A DNA stretch of 64,000 bases from Hippasteria phrygiana (Eukaryota; Echinodermata; Asteroidea; Valvatida; Goniasteridae). The position numbers and the translations under genes were made by a program. Location of the stretch: positions 434,001 through 498,000 of the forward strand of contig JAZGUH010000374.1 of assembly GCA_037893225.1 (NCBI GenBank), in the 5' to 3' direction. Below, piece after piece: positions 50,011-61,800 of the stretch. Positions within the stretch are counted from its first letter, which is position 1. Every line of letters starts with the position of its first letter. The notes under the pieces were generated by a model. It was not told the origin of the DNA and ran no database searches. It worked only from the letters and a program-made list of their open reading frames with translations.

Positions 50011-50506
50011 TTAATACGACCATGCAAAATCATTTGAAAGAAATGGTCTAACCCTTTACTCGGTATGCCATGCCCTGCATGTATCTGTGTACCATGATTA
50101 CTCAACAAATACTACAGACCTATCAGTACATGTACATTCTAACAATCACTTATACAATATCACTAATGTCTACATTCAGTTCAGAAATTGTAAACACTTC
50201 CCCAAATGTAAATAAAACCTATTTATGTATGCAGATGACATTAACGTATAGCTCCTCTAGTATTCATGAAATAGAAAAGCAACTTAAAGACAGCTCTTGC
50301 TAGTACTTTCACAACTGGTGTGGCGCATTGTAAGTTGTCATCGTTAGAGTATAAATCTCACGACAATATTCTCAACAAATGTCAAAGAGCATGATAATAA
50401 TTTATGCCCCTAAATTTAATCACTTATCACAAGGGGAGGAAGGTACCTATCTCACGAATATTTTCTTAACAAATGTCTAACAAGAACTGCAGAGATAATC
50501 CTTTAA

Positions 50507-50719
50507 CCCTAACCTTCCCTAACCTGCCAAAATCAAACACCCCATTTGTGTTGAATTTTGTGTGATTGGGTACTGTAGAGCCTTGGCACCATCACTTTGC
50601 ATGGGACTTGATGCCCTGATTTTGTCCAAGTACAAAGAATGTGCCATTGGTTTACTACACAGTGTTGGAGTTTGTGTGGTTAGGGAAGGATTCTAGTAAA
50701 AAGCCTTGGGCTGTTAGGG
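50507..50719. mobile_element. Block 2-specific MITE, TTAA flanked
   Basis: TTAA at 50503-50506 and 50720-50723; ends CCCTAAC and GTTAGGG. Block 1 has the empty site near 2840 with one TTAA, so it inserted after the duplication (or was cleanly lost from copy 1). A related shorter element lies at 41451-41563. Confidence 0.78.
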
Positions 50720-51934
50720 TTAATGAACCTCCCTTATCCCTTTAGTGGATATGTTTGCTACACTAAATTGGGTTCCATTTTCTGAAAGAGTCAAGTCCTA
50801 AAAGGCCATCCTTGTTTTCAAGTCTTAAGTAACAAAATGACTCATTTGTAAATGACAAATCTTTTCACACCACTTACAGTGATTTATGAAACAAAGCAAT
50901 CAACCCACTTGGTATTGAAAGTTCATTTATATTCGAAAGCTGAATATTTAACCCTATATAGAGTTGTGCAAATATTCTTGTATTTGTGTAAATAATATTC
51001 ATTTATGTAAGTGTCAATATTAATTTTTTATTAAAAATGCATGCAGGGCCCTAATGCAAACCAGTTTTAGACTGTTTGGGCATACCCTGGGTAAAGAAAT
51101 GTAACAATAAAATCTGATTACATCTTTCATATCAATTATTCTTGATTACTGAACATGAAATCTGGCATATTGACGATTAACTGCTTCTCAATCTCTGTGT
51201 ACAATGCTACTCTTCCATCCATCCATCTGAGTAAATGTATCCAAACAAATTGTTGCCTTCTATGTCCTCCTGTAGAAATTGTATAAATTCTGGTTACAAT
51301 GCTTCAAATTGAACAGACACTATTACATGATAAATCCACACCAGACACAACAGTTTACTATAAAAAGAAATATTAAAAACATAGAATCTGATAATCAATC
51401 CCAACATGTCAAACATGTTTGACAGGCACTTTTACATCAAGCGGCAATTAACGATACATGTATGATATAACACAAGTAGAGCTGGCAATGGCATGAAATA
51501 AACCTGTGAAAGTTTCAAGCGTCACAAGAAAACAATGAAAAACAGTTCTGTTGTAACACTGATTTGTGTGCAGTCATATGTGTCATTTCGGTTGTTGAAA
51601 TCAAAATAAGCCAGGCATTTTGGAGGTCTTCATCAGATAAAATCTATTTTCAAAGAGGACAGCATTTCAGACTGAAATATGACTTAGGATTTTGCTAATG
51701 GTACCATCTTTATAACCAGCAAACCAGCAAGCTTTCAGATTAAAAGTAAACATTTTTTGTTTCGATAATTACCAAAGCTATATTAAACCTTTAATTTGAC
51801 AAAACTCTGGGTTATTATTAAGTCCGAGTACAAAGGGCATGACAAGAATTTCTGCCCCTAAATGTAATCACTTATCACAACAAGCTAATACATGTCCATT
51901 ATAAATTTATCTACAAAACCTAACACCCTAGCAT

Positions 51935-52425
51935 CAAGGTGGAGTGTTGTAGCCGAAGTATATCAGAGTTATCAAAAAGTAGGTTTGAATCCTGGCCTGG
52001 CTGGTGATGGCACATGTGTCCTTGAGCAAGACACTTTACCACAACTGTTCTTTCCACCCCTAAGTAGTATTAGGTACCAGCGAGAGTTGCAATTGGTGTA
52101 ATTGTAGAATGTAAGAGAGAGTTCCAGAGAAAGTCAAGGGTCAATTTGTTTGCAACATTAGGGCCCCAAATCAAACACTGTGCAGTTTAATACACAAAGG
52201 CACATTCTTTATAATCCTATAAGTAATAATGGATGGGCTCAAGTGGCGCATCCAGTACCAAGAAATATGGATATAAGTTTAAGTGGCCGGGCTGGCTACA
52301 ACACATGTCCTTGATCAGGATACCTTATGACAATTACTTCTCTCCACCCAGGAGTAGAAATGATACCAGCGAGAGTTGGGGAGTAACCAGCGATTGGCTG
52401 GCATCCTGCTCGGGGGAATAGAAAT
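51935..52425 (+). mobile_element. SINE fragments in the 3' flank of gene 2
   Basis: Block 2 copies of the two SINE pieces at 4125-4290 and 4430-4625, same order and spacing. Confidence 0.5.
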
Positions 52426-52613
52426 ATTCTCAGTTGTTTAATGACAAGGAAACTGGATACAAGTACCTGCCTGACAAGCCATATTGGTTCAGGACAGACT
52501 TGACTTTATTTAGCATCAATAAGTTTCATGGTTTTAACGTCTACAGTATTTAATCAAGATTTGTCTGCCCGATTGTTTTGTGGTCGTGTATTCCCTGACC
52601 CTTTTCTCCGCCT

Positions 52614-52829
52614 TTACATTCCTGATGTGGAAATCTCATATTCTGCAGTATTGACACTTGATGGTGAAGTGGGCAGAGACTGTGACACGGTTTTCAGGTC
52701 GTATGAGTTTTGGGTACCCAGTGACGGCAAACGAATGGTACGACAAAAGCAGATGCGTCTCAAGTAAGGTGCCAGGGCGGTGTGGACTTCTTCACGTCGA
52801 GCACAAAACATGATGAACACAAACAAACC
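52614..52829 (-). CDS. Gene 2: end of TM7 and cytoplasmic tail
   Basis: 71 codons and TAA. Same as gene 1 exon 31 except RRICFC for RRICCC, NSYDLK for NSYDLN and SSVNTAEY for SSVHTAEY. Confidence 0.9.
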   Translation of the reverse strand, partial: GLFVFIMFCARREEVHTALAPYLRRICFCRTIRLPSLGTQNSYDLKTVSQSLPTSPSSVNTAEYEISTSGM

Positions 52830-55800
52830 CTAGACAAAACAGCACAAACAAACTTGGTTTTTTTTTCTTTCCATTCATCACGCTGCGTTATGTGGAACTT
52901 TGTATCTTCTCTCAGAAACGGCTTTCTCCTGCCCTGTAGTATTATCATTGCCTCCAATTACAAATAACATGTCATTTTTGAAATATTGTAATAAAAAAAC
53001 TCTGCAAGCCCTTATGACAAAATATTTTGACCCACAACTCTTCTCAAACATTTCGATGTACTTTTGTTGTTTATTATTGAACTCTTCATTTGAATCTTTC
53101 CCTATTTGTGATTGGAGCAACTATTCACAGATTCAAAAGAAATTAGCCCAATTTTCAGACCTACAGACCGAATGGTGAAACAACTTATTTCAATATGCAT
53201 TTCAATAATCCTATATTCATATCTGCTTGTCGCATTCAAATATAATCATAACTAATACTGAAGGACTATTTTTTCTTTCTCAATCCCTCAGTAAATACAA
53301 CCCCTGGCTCAATTCAACCACTTATTGGACACCATCAGCAACACAAAAAAAGCAAACTCACACTTACGATTAAGATTAAGCAAAGTGCCTTGTTCAGGGA
53401 CACAATTGTAAAGATTTTGTCAAAGAATACAAATCTGGCATTGAGTAAACACTATGTGATTGTGCTAAACAATTCTGTTTCACAATTCAAGAAACTGCTA
53501 GCACATGAGTGATTGGCTTCTTACCTGCACTGAGTTAAGCAGGCAGAAGATGAGCTGGAAGGCAAAAGTCGCATCATTAATCGCCAAGAACCCAAAACAC
53601 CAGGTCAGCCCCATGAGGACGGAGATTCCAACAGCATTCTGGAGGCGACGGGAGATCTGCTGGGAGCGAGATGCCTCTGTGACCTTGAGGAGACTGCGCA
53701 TGACCAAGATGAAGGTGATGATGTTGTGGATGAGGATGAGACCAATGGGAACAAGAAGGCTGAGGTACAGCACAAGACCAGGCTCAAGGAAGCAGCTGAT
53801 GTGATGGAGAATAAAATAAACCCTTAGGTCACTGACGAAGACATACATTCATCAACACAGCATTGTACCCACCGTAGCTTTACACAGGGTTACTGTGACT
53901 AATGCCAACCTACACGGCAGTATGCACCAATTAGTTTCACTCTAAGGAACTTGCAACCGGATGGCCAGCCAATGAAGTCATTTGTGTACACATTATAGTC
54001 ATTAAATAAATTTAGTGCTTACTGGTGGAAACCATGGGGTTACATAGCTGAGCTTTCAGACTTAGTCCTTCTTCAGAGGATTGAAATTCTGCAACTGAAT
54101 AGTTTATAGAACTTCAGCTCCTGACGAAGTCCGGAAGTTCGGATAGATGTAACTCCACTGGCACCACCAGCATAAGCTATTTACATATTTATATACCGCA
54201 ATTTGACATTCAGGATATACTTACTAGTGCTCGTTGTTGTAGTGATCTGTTGCTGCTGCCAAGGTAATCGTCAGAACTATCAATGGAGATCCTGATAGGT
54301 GTGGAAATAGATACATGTATGACAGCATCGACCTGTTTAAGGGGACTGTTTGCCAAGCAAATTGCGTCATAGGGTACTCCTTTAAAGTATAGATTTTGTG
54401 AAAAGGGGCTCTGTACTAACTTAGATATGTTTTAAACTTTAAATTACAGTTGATTGTATGTAAAAAGATGTTTTACTTTTCCCATAAAACTTGATTAAGT
54501 AATTGTACTGAAATCCAATATGGCCGCCATTACCATGGCAACAGCGGATTTGCGGACAGCGTTTTTTCTTGTAAATTCTAAACACAATATATTTTGGTGA
54601 TAATACATTAAAAAAGAACTTTAAAACAAAAAAGTAGTCTGTTAAGCTAACACTACAGTCCCCTTAACTTTTTAAACTTGAGTTTAAAGCAGTAATGTCT
54701 GTGCTTTGGGAGTGTATCACCTGAAAAATAAATATATAAATTGAATTGCTAATCAGCATTAAATAAGTTACGAGTGGGATGCTTCTAATTCCTACAATAT
54801 TAATGTTTAACAATCTCCATGCGTAGCATATAGTAAAATATATTTTACATATAGTAAACTATATTTTAGAAGTGACACATTGGAAATCGTAAAATTCCAA
54901 ACATAGGTTGTGTTAGATAATAAACGTATATCCAAATTATACTGTATTTTGGATATCTATGATGAGAATATAAAATAAACTCCGCACTAAGGAAAAAGAA
55001 GTATGCTCTGAAGAAACTAACCCCAAGCAATCAGGCAAGCCTTGACCAGATATCGAGACGTATCTTCAGGAAACACCTTCACTGTACTAACGTACAGATA
55101 TCTGGCGAGAACGGCCATCCACATCCAAGCAGACAGAGGTAAGTAGTGGAGTAAAGCAGCCACAAACACACACCCGCCTCCAGAACCCTTTGGATCAAAT
55201 ATCACAAGCCCATTCAAAATTATTGCTTCTCTTCAAAGACAAAAGCTCAAAATGTTTGACAGTTAAGATGCAAGAATTCAAAGTTATACTGACTGAATAA
55301 TCGCCTTGTCAAGCTTATACCATTTTACATTTTAACTCATGGAGACCATAAAGCAATAAACTTGTCAAATGAATCACACTTTAGAAACAACTTTATTCAT
55401 ATAGTTAAAAACAAAATCTAAAAGAATGTCTCACTTGTCTTGCAGCAAAAATAAACAACATGATCAGACACAGACACTGAATCTACATCCTACAGAAAAG
55501 TCAATCCAATATTTATGTTGGGAAGCTGGTCAACTCTCCCCGGGCAAACTTACCCCCGACAAACTCGCCCCTGACAAACTCGCCCCTGACAAACTCACCC
55601 TCCAGCCCCCGGCGAGTTTTCTAGGAGGAAAGTGGAACAGCATTCTGATTTTGCACAGGCCTAAATCACCAGTACCCATAGATCTAAAACTTACCCTCGC
55701 ATTATCAACAGCAGCAAGGAACACAATGTATAACATCAACAAGGAGCAGCAGAAATGGATGAGAATGTGACGAAATTTGCCGCTTCGTAGTTTCCTGTGG

Positions 55801-58800
55801 TACAATTATTAAGATATCTTAGGCAATGACAAAGCCCAAAGTTTGCCCATGATTGAAGGATAAGATTGCAACACAATATTCTACAGTGGGTAAAAGCTCG
55901 GAAAAAGTCACATCTTATTTTCAAAACAACTTAATCTTTTATTATCACAGTAAGCCCCGATTTCTAAATCTAGGCTTTATTACTTATCCGTTCATTTGAG
56001 TTTTCGCGTTTTCCATACAGTAAGACTCTAACATGCCAAAAGGAAATTATACGAACTAATACAACAACCAGAATTAGGGTATTTGTGAATGCGATACTGC
56101 AAGACTGTCAAGATCCTAGCTATGAAACTGTGGATTATGTCACCTGATCTAAGATTAGGAACGACTGCAATTCACATCAAAATAATGGTAGAGCATAAGA
56201 TTGGTAGGAATGGGAATGGCTGAGGGTTGGGTGGGGACGTCCAAGACTGTAAAATGGTGGAACAAGTTGACCAGTGTCTTACCTGATAGTAAGGAATATA
56301 ATCAGTGTGACAGACAGAGATATGATGGACAATGCGCAGCCCACCTGGCTGATGATATCAAGTGCCCGTGTGTAAGGATCATCGACCCGTCTCTGCCCCT
56401 GGACATCCTGCAGGAATCAAATATCCATTTGAATATTTTAAATCACGTATACCAGAATGCTGCATAGATAATTTGGGGGAAGACTCTGATTAAAGTGGCA
56501 AAATCGGTTTCCTTTGTCTTTCTGAATGGAATTTCTCAGGAGTAACAAATTCTCGATTACATACCACAAGGATGGCAAAGTTGGTTGCGTGGGAGCAATG
56601 ACACGATACTTGTTTATCATTCAATCCTGCAAGCGTGCACCCAGCCGTTGACCAATCACCAACTCCGTCTTCAAGGTTAAAATCCCAGAACACACACTGG
56701 ATGGTTTCATTGGCTGCTTCAGGTGTCTGATGGGATATAAGGTGTGAATATCAAAACAGGAATATCCAAACAAAATAGCTAATAATCTTCATGGGGTCTG
56801 AAAGATTTTAATTTCTTTAAGCTACGAGAAGGTTCAATCAATGACTCGTTAACTACAGTCGACAATTATTGAACTAATTATTATTATTATTATTATTAAT
56901 TCTTTCTGGTAATGAAACCAAGGATTCCTCAAAAGCGCCCTGGGCACTGTAGCTCGAAAGCCTGAAGAAACCTGTAGAGAGAAGACAATGAGAAGAAGTT
57001 ACAGTTTTAGAGGTGGGAGGAAAACCCCAGAAGAATATTCTGGGGAAAACCCAAGGAATCAGGTAGGGACTGAAAACCCAATCCACATGTGGACCAGGGC
57101 AGGAATTGAACCCGGCCACAGCGGTGAAAGGCGGGGACAGTAACCACTGCGCCACTGCAAAAAAACTTTGCTAAAACACTAGCTAGTCAACCATGTCTAG
57201 TTGATGATCAGGAACCAGCCAATAATGCATGGTTTGCTGGTCATCGATAGTAACTTTGGTCATACTACACTGTGACAAGTGAAGAGGGGACCAGTGAAAG
57301 CAAAGTTTGACGAGCCATCGTTCACACTTGGATGTCATTGGGCAAGTGCAAGGTTCGCCACATATTGTCCACTGGTTAACCAATGTTCCTTGATCTATAA
57401 CTTGCTCTACATTTGCTGCATTTGGATATACTGCTCTACACGAATCATTCTTCTCACCTTGAATTCAATGACCACAGGTTCAGTGAGGTTGACAAGTTCC
57501 ACATTTTCAACAGTCAGTGAGACGACCGACCCAGCGACTTTCCGAGTTGAGTTATCCTGTCCTTGATACTCATTGATTGAAGCAGACTGGAACAATGTGT
57601 CATCAGCGTAGATCAAGAAGCTCACTTGTAGTTGGACAGAGCTATTCCCTGAATGTGTGAGATACTAAGAAATGTGTCTTGCTATATTGTGAACAATGGA
57701 GACTGTATTGAACAATGGTGCTGTGACTACATTCGTCACACGTAAGTTAGAGAAGTTATTAACACACAACCAAAGTTTTGTCTTGGATAAATTCATCTGC
57801 ATGCAATCTCTATTTACGAATTAATGTTGATGTACGGACTAGTGTCGGCATATCAAAGGACAGTGGCTGGCAGAAATTGAAAGGGTGGGCCACAAGCCGA
57901 GTCGGGTTGAGTTCTTGGGAATGAATATTGCAGATACGTGTTTTTATCTGCAATTCTCCAGGTTTTTTGTTTCAAGCTACAAACCCCAAATGCCAAACCA
58001 AATTTCCCCGATTCACCTCAAACTAGTTTCAATTTTCTTCTCGAAAGAAAGCCTTGATTCAAAGCGTTACTCCTTACCATCAGCTTGTAATTGTGTCAGG
58101 TTCACAATGTTTCCTGGTAATCGAACTGATGCCACCACATCAATATCCTCTGGTATGTCATCCACAAAAGTCTGGACCTCTGTACCGGCAAGTGAGCCCT
58201 CTTGTGGTGATTCTTGTGCAGGTTGGCGTACGGAGACAAAGCTGAATCCATTACCAGTATCCATAGGGTCGAGACGGACCGCCTCGACGTGGATGGACTC
58301 CTGTTGTATGCTAACCTGACCTTCCTGCTGAAGAGTCAAGGAGACTTGAGTCTCTACGGACTGGATGATGGCCGAGGAGCTGCCAGCATCAGGAGTGACT
58401 TGGTCTGCCTCTGCGCTCATGATGACATTGTTAACAGTCTCAAGCACTGCCTCAGTCACCTTCAATGAAATCACAAGTCAGGACATTTCTCAGATCATCA
58501 GTCTTGCTTTCAGCATATCAACTATGGTTACAACCCAGTCCAGCTTAAGGGCTACATAGAATACATTCTCAACATAACCAATATTCAACCGTAGTCATTA
58601 TTCAACATACCTCTTTATCCCCCGACTCAGCATTCACTATGTTCATCAAGATGTTGGAGATCACTTCAACATCTTCTGCATCATCAGATGCCTCCGACGT
58701 CTGGCTGGCCAGAAACTCTGCCACTTCAACAACATTTCCTGTACTAACATCGACCTTTAAGCAAATAGACAATGGTAAATGCTCAAGCCTGTACATTAAT

Positions 58801-61800
58801 TAATAAGTCAGGTTTAAACATAAATGCCCTGCTTAGAATGTATAAATCCTATGACTGTGGTATGTTTTACGCGAACCGTATTAAATATAACTGTAACCTT
58901 TCATCAGCCCCGAATGCAACAGGCTTTTCAGGACTACCAAGAGAAATCCATAAATCAAATTTGAAGTTCATAGGTTTAGTACACCTATTTCCCAGTATTA
59001 TCGCACTGACATTTATATTGCTGAAGCCATTGTGACCCAGACCTGACCTTTAACCCCCGACCTGACCTTTAACCCCTGACCTGACATTTAACCCCTGATG
59101 CACTCAGTTTCTTAGGACTACAAAGAGCAATCACATATAAAGAGTTTTCAAGTTACGCGCAGACATGATCTTATGGAGAAACAAACCAACCATTGAAGAA
59201 GGCACCAATCAACTTTGTCAGTGGGCATAAAAAGGACATTACCTTCCATTCCGAAGTACTTCTGTAAAACATGATTTCATTCACTAAGTTTCACAGCATT
59301 ACCTCTTCAACATCCTCAAGGGTGACTTTGCTCCTATCTTCACCACAGCTGCGAGGTTCAGGTACTTCCCATTGGAAAAACACTGGAGGTTCCACGATTG
59401 AGCAGTTTCTCACAGCCAGTGGCTGGCCCGCTGTGGAGGGAAAGATTATACATGTGTACCACGGAAAGGTTATTTCATCTGGGATAACATTGTCGCCAGT
59501 GTTCAGTTAAAGCAGGAGACAGCCCTCGTAGAGCTGACAAGACAGTCTCAGGCAGTGTTCATACTTTATAAATTCAACATATTCATGAAATAACAACCCT
59601 GTGGAAATCTGAACCATTCCATCATCTGTGTCACCACAAAATAGTGAAAAAAATCATTCAGTTTTAACAGTAATTTTGTGCACGTTCAGATGTTCCTATT
59701 TCGATTGTGGATTATTTCTGAGGATAGGTACAGATAACATTTAGTATGCTTTCATCAGACTGAAACTATACAGTTGTATAGCAAGAGTACTCAATACTAC
59801 AAAATACAACACAGTTTCTAATATGCCAGTGTAGTAAGAGTACCCAATACTACAAAATACTACAGTTTCTCATATGCCAGTGTAGCAAGAGAACTCAATA
59901 CTACAAAATACTACACATTTTCTCATAGGCCAGTGTAGTAAGAGTACTCAATACTACAAATTATTAGTTTCTCATAGGCCAGTGTATAGTAAGAGTACTC
60001 AATACTACAAAATACTAGTTTCTCATAGGCCAGTGTAGTAAGAGTACTCAAAACTACAAAATACTACACAGTTTCATAGGCCATCAGTGTAGTAAGAGTA
60101 CTCAATACTACAAAATACTACACAGTTTCCCATAGGCCAGTGTAGCAAGAGTACTCAATACTACAAAATACTACACAGTTTCCCATAGGCCAGTGTAGTA
60201 AGAGTACTCAATACTACAAAATACTACACAGTTTCTCATAGGCCAGTGTAGCAAGAGTACTCAATACTACACAGTTTCATAGGCCATCAGTGTAGTAAGA
60301 GTACTCAATACTACAAAATACTACACAGTTTCTCATAGGCCAGTGTAGCAAGAGTACTTAATACTACAAAATACTACACAGTTTCTTATAGGCCAGTGTA
60401 GTAAGAGTACTCAATACTACAACATACTACACAGTTTCTCATAGGCCAGTGTAGCAAGAGTACTCAATACTACAAAATACTACACAGTTTCTCATAGGCC
60501 AGTGTAGCAAGAGTACTCAATACTACAAAATACTACACAGTTTCCCATAGGCCAGTGTAGTAAGAGTACTCAATACTACAAAATACTACACAGTTTCTCA
60601 TAGGCCAGTGTAGTAAGAGTACTCAATACTACAAAATACTACACAGTTTCTCATAGGCCAGTGTAGTAAGAGTACTCAATACTACAAAATACTACACAGT
60701 TTCTCATAGGCCAGTGTAGTAAGAGTACTCAATACTACAAAATACTACACAGTTTCTCATAGGCCAGTGTAGTAAGAGTACTCAATACTACAAAATACTA
60801 GTTTCTCATAGGCCAGTGTAGTAAGAGTACTCAATACTACAGTTTACTCAAGTAGTATTTTGTAGCTTCATGTGACGTTAGGGTTACAGCTGGTCAGAAG
60901 AGGGTTATAACTATGCCACATATGCAGAATAATCATTTGTACCAATTTAGTGTTTGAGTAATTACCCACTCTGGCAACAGTGTTTTATTACATTTGTTTC
61001 TCTCCCAGGAAGCCCAGCACTGCACTTGTTTTGTTCATATTTGCAATTGTATAGTTTAGCTGTATTACATTTAACACAAGTAAAAACAAATCCTGAATAA
61101 AGTGTTATTACCATTTGTTGTCATGAGTGGGCATCTCTCAGCAGACTCTACTGTTGATCCTGCTGTCGTCACAGGCCACGTGAGACCATCAGATGATTCC
61201 GTTTCACACTGACCTGTGGATAAACAGAAATGATATTGTACAAAATACAATACAAATACGTTGCTTTATCCCTCAAAGAGCCAGGAAGGGGGGGGGGGGG
61301 CCCGGGAGGGGGGTCATCCCAGCCAGTTAGATCCGGTTCAGGCCAGTCGACACTAGCCACATTAGAACCAGGACTGGCTGAGGCTGTGACATTTGCAGAG
61401 CAGACAAGATCCACAACTAAGATAAATGGAGAAATGGCAAAGACAAATAAATAAAACAGAGGTTCTTGAAAATATTTTGCTTTTTTGTTAAAGCTGTAAT
61501 GTCCTTGCTCTGACTGAAAATTGTAATGTTGTTGATTTCCTCTTACAAACGAATAATGCAGGAAAACTATTTTTGAACGAGAAATGTGCTTACTACACTC
61601 TGCAATCTATTTGGTCTTAACCCCTTGACCTTAGGTTTTAGATGGGGGTCGGCAGGGCGCCAGGTCCGTACGTTGTGCAGCCAAGCGAAACAGAAACAAT
61701 AGGTTTGTGCAGCCAAGCATAACATGCACAATACCCCAATAATGGACTGAAAGTGCAAAGATTGGCACATATATGTGTCAACCGGCCTGGTGACAATTTT

